A stretch of 64,000 nt of DNA from Kalmusia sp. IMI 367209 (Eukaryota; Ascomycota; Dothideomycetes; Pleosporales; Didymosphaeriaceae), in the NCBI GenBank assembly GCA_027946365.1, contig JAPEUQ010000001.1:992001-1056000 (forward strand). The letters are read 5' to 3'. The notes beneath the pieces are model-generated. The model saw only the letters and a list, made by a program, of their open reading frames with translations, was not told the DNA's origin and searched no databases. A program made the translations under genes and the position numbers. Each line of letters starts with the position of its first letter. Within the stretch, counting starts at the first letter, position 1. Positions 21,728-34,024 of the stretch are shown one piece after another.

Positions 21728-24700
21728 TGGGGTTCTTATGAGGTAATGTGAGGCGCTAGGGTTATGTTGCATTTGTTTAAATCTGAGGCTCATGATAATA
21801 ACAACTTATTGCGCAGTGGAATGAATGGCTCGATTACGCTGGGACCTCAAGCCCTTGACAGCAAGGTTGTGTTTGGTTTTGCGACTGTTATGTCCCATAT
21901 GTATATTGACTTTTTGAGCCTGCTTGTGGAGTCGGACTATCTAGTGATGTTTACTTGACAATCGAAGGACGTACCGAAGTCAGTGAGTATTATACCCACG
22001 ATGATTGTGATACTGACTCTGATGGCCATGGAAACGCTGCCGTATAAAACCGCTAGTGAGTTGTTGGTGATGAACTGATGCTATCCTGCATGCACTAAGA
22101 TCTTCACTACGACAAAGTTCATATCCATAACCACAAAATCCAATTCACTATCCTTGCCAGCGCAACTTTCCGTCGAGGTTGCTATATCAGGAGCTAAACT
22201 ATCATTGGACGCCCGGTGGAATGTGAAGTAGGTCAGTAAATGTGGGATAAGCGTAGCTGAGTGTTAAGGTAGGTATAGTGAGAAGAAGTGATGGTGCGTA
22301 GTTTAGTAGATTAGTCGGTGGATCAATAGCTTGACTATATGTATACACGTGTGGTATGTAAACCGAGGGAAAGAGTCCTGAAATTGTGGAATTCGCTCGC
22401 TCTGTGGGAGGAAATAGTAAGATGACGAGTAAGAAGGGAGGAGTGATATGGAAGATTAGTGCTCTTCAATCTAGAAGATATGCACGTACATCTATATCTA
22501 TCTTTTAGTTAAAAATGATTCGGTAAAGCACTGTGGTTTGGGATAAGTGTGGAGGTTTATTGATCGAAGGAAGGAGTGCTTGTGATGATTTCTCGTTGTG
22601 GTATAGTGAAGCGAGTACTCATGAGCTTTACTTGCTTGCGGAGCATTAAACAATGTAGCAGAGATAATTTTTGTGTAAATGAATCCTTTTGATGGAAATG
22701 TCGTGATCAGGATGTTAGTTGTTAGCTAAGGGTGATTTTGAGTCAACTCACCAAGATCTTTAATATCTCTTGGACAAGTATTTATGTCGTGTCCTGCTAA
22801 ATAGTATTAGGATAATGGCCTTCAAATCCAAAGTGAGCGGAGATACCACAAGGTACACTATATGCTCTCGTCCAGTCTTAAGAATTTGTTTTCCAAATCT
22901 TGAGTCTAAAGCTGAATATACTGGCGTCGATTCGTGTGAAATCATACGAGGGAATGTACTACTCTCCAGACAGTCTACGAAGCAAGCTTAAGCCGTACAC
23001 ATAGATATATTTATATTAAACTTACACGCAGACTAAACTTAAGACATAGATTTTTCACAGAGAGAGATATACTCGCTATCAAAGAAATATCCTGGAGAGA
23101 TATTAATCACTTTACTCCGATCGTTCTTAGTTCCCTAAAACTACGATTTACGTTTACGCTACTACTATAATCGATCGAATTACAGCATAAGACGTAGTGT
23201 ATGAACGGTCTACATTCTGCTATGCTTAGATTGACGAAGCTTATACACAGGATCTCAATGTCTAGATTATAGAATGATCATCTACTCAGCCTCTATAATC
23301 ATGAATATTGATTTCCTCCAGCCATCTGTCTTTGACATAGCTCGAACTCTATTTGAGTAACATGAGATTCATCAATGTGTCAGAACTCTTGTAGTTCTCA
23401 ATGCAACTTTCTCATCAACAAGCGTCCTAGTCCATCCTGACATACTCACCCTAACGCTATGTAAACGCGGACTCGTACGAACGACGGTCTGAAGCTGACG
23501 CTCGTCATCTATCACTAGCACCCTTTTCTCAACCTCGCACTTGCCCCTTCATCATCGCATTCAACTCCTGAGCCCCTTAAGGACCAAACCTTGTCGGCAC
23601 CGCGTCAACACCCGCGCGTGTCAGAAAAGTTAATCTCCTTGACAGGTACGCAATCCGCACCGTCGCATCAGGAACGCTGTCTATATCAACGTCCTTTTAA
23701 GCTCGCTAGTGCTCCGAGCATGGCCCGAGCGGGGGATCCATGGCGGCCGTCGCGGAGCTGGATCCACGCGTCGGGCATTGAAGTGGAGCTCACCTGTACC
23801 GATGTAAGGAAAGTGAGGCGGCAGAAGAGAACTCTGTCGCTGAGAATAGTGATAGAGTGGAGAAAAGGCGTTGCACTGTGGAGGCTGCGTGAACGCAGAG
23901 TCCGGAGGAAGAGTAAGGTCTAGATGTCCGTTTCAGGAGCAGAGCAGGGCCCGCGAACAAGCATGGACCATGCCTGTGGATTCACGTTTGTCTATGTTTG
24001 TGTCGTATTGCCACTTCCTCGGAGGTACACACCCTTCCTCCTCGCATCTGAGATAAGACAATGCATTGGAATCCATTGCAGCTGTTCAGGGAGATCAGCA
24101 GCCTGTAGGTTTCCACTTTCCGCAAGTCTTTCATAAGCGGCAGGTGTCTTCAAGGTAAGCAAGGCACGGCACGCACCGTCGGAGTAAGCACTTTAGTAGC
24201 ATTGGCAGCCATTAGCAGCGAATGTGTTTCGGTGGATAATTGCGTGGCGTCGTCCTAGCGTGAACTCTCGTTAATAGGATCTTCGATGAAGGAGGTGGGG
24301 ATGTCGGCTTGTTTGGGCTATGTGCCTGGACCTGGTGAAGGTGTCTCGGGGAAAATGTACCGGCGTGCGGGATAAGGCTGTAGTGGGGAAAGATGTGATG
24401 GATCTGGACTGTGGCGATTGGAGATGTGATGAGGCTAGGCGACGTTAATTGCAGAAGCGGCACCAGGAGCTATACACCAGTTACTTGAAATGGTTTACAT
24501 GTGATCATGTTTGCGTATAAATTTCTGGATGAGGGCGATAATGCAGAGCACAATAGTCGATACAAGATGCGGGCATCCATGCCAAAGATGAAACTAGGAT
24601 CGCCTTGTCACAACCAAACCGCCGATCGACGTCACCACGCGTTTCTTGCGCGATCCATTTGCCGCTTTAGGTTTTGTCATTCAGCTAGCAGTGCTGAATG

Positions 24701-25076
24701 CAAGGTGTGCCCTACAATTGTGCTCAATTGAGGCATCCGATTTCCCCACGCCTAGTGCACGAAAGTGGCCTGATCTGTGCATGCGAACCGTTGCCAAGGC
24801 ATGATGGAGCAAGGCTCAAAGGAACTACAAGCTCTGAGACAGCCGATAAATCTGGCATTGTGGATACTGTGACTGCAATAACTTTTTGTGCGCAACGTCT
24901 TCTAGACGAGGTTCTGGGCCACTCGGACTGCCGGACCGGTTACTGCCTGAACCTGCAACATAGCTATCAGACGAGAAAACGGTCCGAATGGGCGCCGTGT
25001 CATCCGTGAACATTGCAATGGATCGATCACAAATAACATCATGTTTGTGCTCTTCATATTCGTCTCACGCCATCCC
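21728..25076. other. Gene-free, AT-rich 3.3 kb block
   Basis: No frame longer than about 110 codons and none with recognisable content. The part from about 22.0 to 23.5 kb is distinctly AT- and TpA-rich compared with flanking genes, as expected of old RIP-mutated repeat remnants, but I found no terminal repeats or transposase motifs. 23.6-25.0 kb is of normal composition and also empty. Confidence 0.5.
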
Positions 25077-25631
25077 TCAGGAATTGGCAAACCGCATCGG
25101 GAGAACCTTGCCGCCCGTATTTTCGACGGTTTTGGTAATGTCGTCCTTCAGATCGGGAACTCCTTGTATGAAGTCCCGCGCAAGTGTCTCCTGCAGTAAT
25201 CGATACGCGTCGTTGCGGCCCTTTAACATCTGATTCATCCGCTGTACCGTTTCAACGAACTCTCGGGTGAAGATGTCTGGATTACGGGAACTCTCAACGT
25301 ATTGCGTTACTTCTGGTGGTATTTCGATGTGCACGCTGGGCGCGGTTTGAGAGAGTTTGACTAGCTGTTGGATAAGGGCTTGTCTGCGGGTAGATATTAG
25401 TATTCGCAGAACCGATGGGTCTGCCAAGGCTTCTCGTACATTTCAGCCTTCATTGCGGTGATTGAGGGTGCGCCATGGTGGTCATAACCTTGCACGATGA
25501 GGTTGTAAAGGTGTTGGACAATCTCTTTCATCTCATCTTCAGCCTTCGCAACTTGCCCTTGGTCACATTAGCATAGTGAATCATATTGTCACCATTCGGC
25601 ACCACACACCGAGAGTATTACTGGGTGCCAT
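25077..25631 (-). CDS. MED10: Mediator complex subunit 10
   Basis: Three exons on the minus strand (25631-25610, 25557-25440, 25383-25077) with introns of 52 and 56 nt; the second has a perfect TACTAAT branch site. The spliced protein is 148 aa, starts MAPSNTLGQ and matches the Med10/Nut2 family: EDEMKEIVQHLYNLIVQGYD at the N terminus, then LIQQLVKLSQTAPSVHIEIP and PPEVTQYVESSRNPDIFTRE with the family's strongly conserved 'yvdxgrNPdiYTrEfvE' core, followed by VQRMNQMLKG. Med10 is a small helical subunit of the Mediator middle module and bridges transcription factors to RNA polymerase II in the nucleus. The 22-nt first exon is short but gives a good start and keeps the frame. It is divergent from the PXA gene, with 287 nt between the two ATGs. 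Confidence 0.92.
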
Positions 25632-25918
25632 ATCGATGAATTGGGTTGAGTGGTGGCATCAACAAAGGCGCAGAAAGGCGCGTTGTAGTTGGAAGGCGAA
25701 CGCAGAACTCAGAACGCCAAGATGTCGGGCAGAAAGTTATTCCGACGTCATAGGCTGAGCCGCTCACTGGTCCCCGCCTCGCCTTCACTACGAACACAAC
25801 GAAGCACAATATCAAAAGAACAGGCGCGCTACTCTTACATATTAATTCGAACATCTCAGAAATATGACCGATATCCTGCAATGACCGGTGCGGCTCTCCT
25901 GGACTCAAATCTCCCATC

Positions 25919-28789
25919 ATGCGACCCTTAACACAACCGTACGACTCCTCATATCAAGCCCAGACAGCCCCGGTTTTGCGTGAAAATGAGACGAATAAAC
26001 AGCTGTCCGATACTACGTCGGACAAGGCAACCGCAGCATTCATTCGGCGAGTTCTTTGCTCCCATGATGTCCTATTAGGGAATGGCGAGAGAGGCCGCAA
26101 TACCCCTCGACCGATCGATGAAGTGCTACCACCTCTTACTAGCTCCAACGAGATCGACCTGCAGCTGTATGCTATTATCGCGGTTATAATAAAGGAGTTT
26201 GTACAGACATGGTACTCCAAGATTACACCTGACCATGTGTTCGTAAATGAAGTAATTCAAATCATTGCACATTGTACGAGGGCGTTAGAGCAGCGATTAC
26301 GGGATGTCGATCTGGAAGCGCTGATTCTCGACGAAATCCCTGAACTGCTCGAGGCCCACCTGAATGGTAGGTCCGTCTAGTTTTGGGCAGCAATGAATGC
26401 GATCTAACATTGCCTTGAAAGCATTACGTCTCTCGAAACGACAGGCCTCTTCCCGGCATTCACTGGTTACGAACCCCCGTGTCGTCTACCACACCCTCCA
26501 TCCACATCCTGCATTATCCCCAGTTCCAACCGACTCTGTGCCATCTAGCTATGCTGAGCAGCGGGAAAGCGAGTCCGCGTGGCGCCAATTACTCATTCAG
26601 GGCGTCTTAGCTGTCCTCCTCCCGACCGAGGATCTGGAAAATGGATGTTTGCGAGCCTTAGTGGCGGAGATATTCGCCGAGATGATCCTTGGAAACGGCA
26701 TTAGTGGAAAGGCCTGTGAGGGTTGGTTGTTGTGGGAAGGTATCACGAGAATTGCTGAGGTTCTACAACATGCCGAGGCCGAAGGAGAAGAGCCCCAATC
26801 ATACGATACCAACCCAGACCAGCAGCTCAGCCGTCTCGAACGCTATGGACTGCTTGCTCCACCAGTTGAACAACAAGATGGCTCTTCTCGGCCGTTGATG
26901 GTCGATACCAGACGTCACCAGGTTGTTCCCATGACTGTCTACGGCTTGTTCTGGACGGTTGTCCAATATATGTTTTTGGCGGGTACAGCGTTGCGCGCGG
27001 CGATCGGAATTATTGCGACATCATCGTCTTTACCGCTGCGATCTGTCATCGTGGCTAGCGGTCAATCAGGCGTCAAAGCAGACCGCCAATCTCCACTGCC
27101 GAATCAAGATGAGAGGCAGCTGCTAACTTCTAAGCGGCCTATAGTCAGCATGAAGCTGTGGAGCTGTGCGTCAGAACTTGTTGAGCTCGAGACGCGCATG
27201 CCTTGGCTTTCAGGTTTGCTATCCATGCTGCAATGGGGAGCATTGGGCGGCCCGGGAAGGGTGGGCAACATCGATGGAATATTGGACAGGTGAGTCGCAA
27301 CAACATTCTCTTTAGCTCTCTGGTTGGATGGTAGGGGCAAGGGTCTGCGTCAGTGCGTCCAAGCCATTCCTCGGCTGCAGTCAGCCCGCATGAGCTTTCA
27401 GTCACTTGACTTAGGCGCCGGCGAATGCGACGGACCGCTCACGCTCACACGCCGTCGCCTCGTGCCGGCTTGCATTAGACCCCAACACTTCCGGGCGGCT
27501 GCCCAAGGCGTCTCGTGCCTAGTCCGATCCTTGGCGTTTATCTGCCTGGTCTCTTCGACAATACCACGGGAATCACCACCGGAGATCTGGGGACCGGAGT
27601 CATGGCAGTTGCGATGCTTTGCTATGCACGAAATTCCACGGAGCTTCGTTGGGCTTTTGCGACGACGAGAACTGCGCCTTGATCCGCCCTATCACAACCC
27701 CAGCTGTTGCGGATGACGCCCCCGTTCGCGCCCGGTTGATCCGCGCACATAGTGTTCGTCTAGCTCGGGACTGGCCGTCCTCTACTGTAAGACGCAACAC
27801 ACGCTCGGGGGCCTGTCCATGCATTTCAATACTCTAGCAAAGTGTGCTTCGCTCTTCGCCCGCGGAATTGGTTCCAATGGTTGGCAGGCGAGTTTGCGAT
27901 ATCGCTGCCATCGTACCACGATGCTCCAAAACAGGCACAGTCTCCTTAGCGACAGTTGCGCCTCGATTACGCTACGGTTCACAGCCCTAAACCGACACCC
28001 CCTTCGACTGTTTATCCTGGCACGCCTGGCATGCGCATACCCTACCGCTGAGGCAGTCTAGGTCGCTTCGTGGGGTTGTTGATCTGAGATCGCCCCTCAT
28101 CATACGATTTTGACTGAAACAGACCCTGCAGTGCCTCACTTCATGGAGGCCCCCTCGGATGGACGTGCCTTGGTAAGGCTTCGTGTTTGGGACCCTGTAT
28201 TGGCGCTTAGCCATGCTCCGAAGTTCTCGCCGTGCCTGCATCTCTCATTCAACGATACCAGACGCCTTGCTACCTACATCCCGCGTCTGACTGCATGCCG
28301 CGGATTTGACCACTCATCAGAACACATTGCATATATTTGCATGGCCGCCCACCAACCAGAGCGGCGGAAAATGCTGAATTTTCTCGCGCTAACCCTTCTG
28401 CTAGATTCCTATCACACACGGTGCAAACGCGAGTCCTCGACCCCGCCTTCCTTCCCAAACTTCTCCGCACTCTGCGTGCGACTCTCTTCCCTAACAACGG
28501 CTTAGCCCCCCCACGGCAGCCGCCTTCGGACGAAGAGGCAAAGGAAATCAAGCGGCGCTGCGCCGCTACGCTACTGGGCTTACTGCCAACAACGGTGGCG
28601 TCCGCGTTCTTTGCGAACAGAAACCGAGTGGACCATCTACGGCAGGTGGAAGGATTGCTGGACTGTCTCGACGACGCTTACCTGAACAAACACCTCATCT
28701 TCGCAATTGTGGAGCTCATCGTGTTACGCTTGGTGCCCGAATTGGGGGAGAGAGGGGTACAGGCTCTGATGGAAGAGAGGCTGGGGTAG
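25919..28789 (+). CDS. PXA-domain protein (sorting-nexin-associated type)
   Basis: Three exons, 25919-26366, 26422-27289 and 28405-28789; 566 aa. The introns are 55 nt and an exceptional 1115 nt. The first two exons encode a PXA (PX-associated) domain: TAAFIRRVLCSHDVLL, then EIDLQLYAIIAVIIKEFVQTWYSKI cut by splicing into EAHLNALRLSKRQ, VVYHTLHPHPAL and VLLPTEDLENGCLRALVAEI (family 'lLp.edl.s..lr.li.Eil'). After the long intron the chain resumes as ILDRFLSHTVQTRVLDP and ends in a helical block (AYLNKHLIFAIVELIVLRL). PXA proteins without a PX domain are common in fungi and act at endosomal or ER membranes; a membrane-tethering role here is inference. It shares a 287-nt divergent promoter with MED10. 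Confidence 0.87.
27290..28404 (+). other. Unusually long (1115 nt) intron in the PXA gene
   Basis: Begins GTGAGT and ends GCGCTAACCCTTCTGCTAG, so an ordinary branch site and acceptor sit at its very end, as if a short intron had been filled by about 1 kb. The flanking exons read straight across in the conserved LDRFLSHTVQTR segment, so no exon is missing. Near the ends, CTCTGGTTGG (27318-27327) is matched by its reverse complement at 28352-28361. No transposase frame was seen. Confidence 0.75.
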
Positions 28790-31700
28790 CCCCTGAGACT
28801 CGCATTGCTTTTCATCCATGGGTGTGGTTCAGGGCACCCGTACGCTGTCTATATTGAAGCCAAGTATATGCGCAATTGCTTTTCTTGCGTCTCCTTTGGA
28901 CGAGCGGCGTTGAAGGCGCATGCCCTGGCATGTTTGATGTGGCCGTTGCGTTTGGCGCCGGAGCTACAGCGCGGTCAGAGCGTCGCGCATCTCTACGCAG
29001 CGCCCGAGCCCTCACCGCCGAAACGGTTACCAAGCGCGACAATCATTCCCCGATGACGCGGTGAAGTCACCCTCGCGCTTTTGACGCGAGACTGGAGTTC
29101 AGCTGAGAGTGTGCAGCCCCACAAGCGCCAATTTTACCTACGATGGCTGGATCACTGAGGGGTAACGTCTGAGCCCCTGCACATGTGATTGGAGCAGATG
29201 CGCGGTCTTGCGTCTCACTTACAGTCCCCCATTATACATATTGCTTCGCATACAGCGTGTACCTCCCAGCAGGTACTACAGCCACGGATCCCGAAAATGA
29301 GGGGCTTAGTCCAATGAAAATTATTCAAGTAGCGGATTGCGCATGCGCCATCCTGACTGCATTTCGTATCCAGCACCTGACGGTGGCGGGTCTCAAAACG
29401 CTCACAGCGAGGCTATTCGGCGGCCAGCTTGGATTCGCAGCTGAAGTATCTGCTTTGTACACCGCAAGTCACTCGCTTGAACCCCGCCGGCTTGCCTGAT
29501 CCGCTTCCGGCTCAAATGCATACATCTAGGGAGAGCCGGCCAATCAATGCAAGCTAACGACGCAGGGCAGATATTGGCTGGACTTGCGGTGTACATTGAG
29601 GTACCTTTGCTGCTCATCTGGTTCATGTGAGTAAGAGGAGCTATGACGCTGCAGGTCAAAGCAGGAATCTGCGGCGCCATGGCAGCGAAGCGGTCTGTGA
29701 ACTCTCGCCGCTTTTCGACGTCTCATTTACGCTGACGCGGGGATTATCGTTAAACGACGCACGGCTGCTAAATGCAGATGATGGAAGGTTTCTGGAAGGT
29801 CGCATTGAGTGGACGTCAGATTGCTGAGTCGTAGAGAGCAGCAGTGCGCAGCTCCGTGTTGGATACCGGCGACTCCGTTGCACGAGTGCGCGGTGTTCGT
29901 CCACCGGGTCATCGCAAGCTCCGCAAGGGACGACGGCGATTGAGAGGTGGAATTAAACTCTTACAGCGTAAATTAGCGTTCCAATCTTCAACGTCTGGCT
30001 GCGGCGGCGCGCCATCAACGGTCATGCTGGTTTCCTTCCGGTGGCCAAAGCACGCCTCGTTCCGCCCCGCATCGGCATCGCGAATGTCGCACAACAACCA
30101 CGACACTGGCTGACTGCTGTGCGCATCACAAGCTATGCTTGCCTCTCGCCCGATGAAGCTCGCATGCGCCATGCCTGTTTCAAATACAAAAATAGCGTGG
30201 CCCTCGGTATACGAGGAGGAAGCCCAGCACATAGGCTACGTTACGTGTGGGATTAAGGTTTGAATATGAATTTATCAGTGAAGCGAGGACGGGGGTCGGC
30301 TCTAGGATGGCTCTAGGACGTGGGGAGAGAGCATTTGTACGCCGCCAACGTTAATGCCATTTACGAACAGCAAGCGCGGATGCCGTCCGCCTCTTGTAGA
30401 GTCGTCAGATGATATCCTGTACGATCGCGTTTCTAGTGTGAGGAGTCGCTTCGAGGAATGCTGGTGCTATACCTTGCAAGCAGAGCGCGCTTTACTCGTT
30501 CCTGAACACCACAGCCGTGCGCTGCAGGGATACCTCGGCAACGATTTGCTCTCGGTCATTGCTAGACTCATCTTGAGAGAATCTCCTGGTGTTGCGCTCA
30601 AATCTATCTCCACTTCTAGGAAAGCGGCAGGTACATAAACTACCGACGGCATCTCAGTCATGATCCACTCACGGACTCAAAGGCTGGCAGAATGGGCCTG
30701 GATAGGCGTCCATCTAACGGCGTCCGTCCGAACCTTCTGCCTCCTTCACCATGACAACCCAGGCATACTCCATGAAACAGGGCCACAACCCCGGTCCAGG
30801 AGCAGCAAATGGTGCGGCCGTACCCGCGCCACGTCAATCATCAAACGAAACGTTCGCCGTCGATCTCACAAATGGATCTTCCTCCACGTTATTTATGTTT
30901 TCGTCGAGATGGCCGCATCAAGATCCTGGCGACCGACCGGCTACCGCTTCCATATCGCGTAATAGGGCCGCGCCTCCATGCTATCAGTATGCACGATAAG
31001 TTGAGCTCCGTTGACTACTGTGAGAGCTTGACTCGCAAGCGAAAGGTTATGGATTTTGCACGTTGTTTGACGCGTCGAGTCAGGACGATGTGCTAATAGC
31101 GGGAGTTCGCTGCCGAATTTACGCAATTGATCGCATCGCGTGTGGGGACGACAACCGAGCTGGATGACTTGCGCCACTGCCGCAGTAAAATGTGGGTACG
31201 AGTGTTGCTGGGGTTATCTTGCTTGGGAAATGAAGCTCGACGTTCGCATGAATATTGGAGGCTCGAGGAGGAAGTTTGAAGTCTACGAGAGAGCTGTGCG
31301 CAATGCTTCCAAGAACGAAGGGGCCCGACTCTGACTCTTTGGAATTGCAGCATGAACGCCTTGCAAGAAAAGACATGTCGCATACGACAACCATCTGCGG
31401 TCCAATGCGCGTGGAGCCTATCCCAAGGATTGCGTTTAGTATACGAAGCATCGCTTACGGGGCGTATACCTAGATGCCCCTTGCTATCAATACTGGCCCC
31501 ACCCTCCCTAAGGAACCAAGTGGCGGGGGAAAACATCCTACCCGATCTATCTCTCTTACAGATGATTTTCCTATTCATGCTCGACTGAACCAGGTGTACC
31601 CCTCACCGTTCAGCTTTGCATACATGCTGACCGCATCGGTTCACGGAAATGGCGGGCCGTCCGTTTCGTGTCTTCTCACGCTACCTGATGCCTGATGCAA

Positions 31701-33535
31701 GGACCCGCGGAGCACGTCAGACACGTCCAAGTTTATCAAGGACTGCGAGGCTTGGCTCAGCGAATCTCGACGCTGAAGACGTACTGTGTAAGCACGATGC
31801 TATCATGCGCACTGTCGAAGCGCGCGATCTAGAGGGCCGATCGTTCGATGGAGAAGATCCTTTCGTACTACAATGACGAGAGGACAAGGTCTTGTCGCAG
31901 CCGAGTTTGAAGCTTCTGGAGGTCAAGTGATGGACAGTGGCGCGTATGATTCGTGATCTGCGTCGCGCGGCTGATGTTGGAGTTATAAGGCTGGGGCGCT
32001 AGAGGCTCGAAAGCGATACAATGGCGTAGCGAAATACAAGGAAATGAGGGAAAACGCCATGTCATACCATACGGACGCGGCCGGGGGTTAAAGCTTGAGG
32101 ACCCATAATTTCGGCGGAGGAAGGTATTGGTGCCTCGCCTGGGGCACCCTACGTGGTTGTCAAGTCTGTCTGCGCAACACGAATGCGCGACACCCTTCGC
32201 CATTTTCGCACGACTTTTTCCCAAAAAGAAAATTGTCATTTGATATGCGCACCCGAAACCGTTCTCCCACAGCCCAATCCAGCCATCGGGAGACAATGCT
32301 GCTACCCGCGGCGCCCACGTTACACGACCTTATGCACCCCTAAAACTTGCTTCTAGCCCAAGCGCACCGCACTCGCGCATTCAACGTCGCACGACATACA
32401 AATTCGATCACGTGCGCCATATCCCCGCGTTCGTGACCTTAACACAACCTTAGCATAAATCATTCTTGGGTAACGTTTCGCCTCTGCACTTGTTCTGCTA
32501 ATAACCTAACACTTGTTCGCACTACATTTGAGGCTCGGCAGCGCCAGCCTTGTGCTATATCGAGCGTTCCTTTTTTGGGCCATCGTGGACCTGGGTGCTG
32601 CTGGCGTGGTAGGACGAGCCGTATATGACAGGAGGGAGACAGCCGTCGTGGGTGAGAGGGCGTTCCCGGCCCTGTGTTCTGTTGAGAGTCCAGCAGCGGT
32701 TGAAGGCTGCCGGTGCTGGGATGGACACGTCAAAAGCAATTGTGCTTTGCACGACGTTGGATATAAGCCTTGGTCGTATTGCGAGATCGGCCGCGAAAAG
32801 AAACGGACCTGGGAGACGAACGGCGTCGCAAGCGGCCGCTCATAACGCCAATATATTGAGCCGTTTTCGCAGTGCATGAGTGCGGCCCGTACCGAATAGG
32901 TTCATGTTCTCTCCAGCATCCTCGTTATGCAGAGCCGTCGAGGCTGGCACAAAAAGCAACTCTGGTAGTCGGGGCGAATTACATGCGAATTCGAATGCTC
33001 CACATGCATCGTACAATATGCTGTGACACGCCTCCTGTTCAAAAGAGGATCCCATTTCGCAGATTCCCGTCAACGAGCTGCCACGTAACAATGCTTTTTG
33101 CTTTTGGCCAAAACATGAGCTCAGGGACCTGGCCACGCATGGTATCCCGATTTGGACATATGACAAAAAGTAGACTTTTGGCGTTGCACGCTCGGCCTGG
33201 CGTCCTGGGTTGTCAAACCTGTCAGTCATAGCTTCTGCCCCTTAGCACCAAGGCACAAGATCTCGTACCAAGGTACTCCCATACACTCGAACCCCTCGTG
33301 ATTCTCGCCCGCGCAGCTGACGCGGCAACTCTCCAATCGCCCACCTCCTTCCCGCCCTCGAACATGTCTGAATCGAGCTTTGTATCGCAGCACGACGTCA
33401 ACGACTCCTTTTGCCCATCCAACCCCCTTGAATAACCAAATCTACTTACGGAACCCACATGCTGCACTCCCCTACTCTAGCTAGCGATCACGAGCATATC
33501 CTTGGAGTCTGTCATGAAAGGATATCGGCACCACG
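28790..33535. other. Gene-sparse block, no supported gene
   Basis: About 4.7 kb of mixed composition with many overlapping short frames on both strands. None shows a domain, signal peptide, membrane segment or credible splicing. No tandem repeat, terminal repeat or transposase fragment was recognised. Confidence 0.5.
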
Positions 33536-34024
33536 ATGCCGAAACGACACACGTCCCTCACGCTAACCACCCAAGATGCCCCACAAGATCCGACGAAAGA
33601 TCTCCCCCAATCTCCGCCCTACCAATCCGCTTCTCCACCCTCGACCGGCCCTCGTCCCTCGCAACAAGAAAGCTTCATGACTCTTCTACATGCCCTCCCC
33701 CTTCCCCCTGGAGAAAACCTCATGTAACAAGCTTCATCTCCGCAGCGCACGCGCTGCTCGCCAGACCAAAGTGTATCCATTGCCACCCGCGCCCCTCCCC
33801 CTGTCGGAGGTTCCCAATCCCCCGACTCGCTCAGCTGCCCCGAACGAGAAAGATCCTCAGAGCATCAATCATCCACCAGCACAGCGCGCGCAATGGTCCG
33901 CCCGGCGCAAAAAAGCCCCGTAGCGCAGCCCTTGATTCGCGCCCCCCCGTCGCACGTCCCCAGTCCAACTGGCATTGCTCTGTGCGCGTTGCTTGGCACG
34001 ACGGCTTACCTTCGCTTGTTCTAG
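33536..34024 (+). CDS. Candidate small Ser/Pro/Gln-rich protein, interrupted frame
   Basis: Starting at ATG 33536 the frame reads MPKRHTSLTLTTQDAPQDP and continues to a TAG at 34022-34024, broken by one in-frame TAA at 33725-33727. Before and after the stop the composition is the same and looks coding (Gln, Ser, Pro, Asp, few Cys/Trp), e.g. QESFMTLLHALPLPPGENL and VSIATRAPPPVGGSQSPDSL. A 48-nt GTAAC..AAAG intron (33724-33771) would remove the stop and keep frame; otherwise TAA may be a nonsense change of CAA. A competing uninterrupted frame (33514-34116) is His/Arg/Cys-rich and less convincing. No family recognised; existence uncertain. Confidence 0.3.

Noticed and set aside
27318..28361. Terminal inverted repeat of a DNA transposon
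   Set aside because: Only 10 bp match, no target-site duplication and no transposase frame; kept as a weak hint within the long-intron finding, not called as a mobile element.
28110..28505. 131-codon plus-strand frame inside the long PXA intron
   Set aside because: It overlaps the PXA third exon in a different phase, and the PXA reading is confirmed by conserved sequence.
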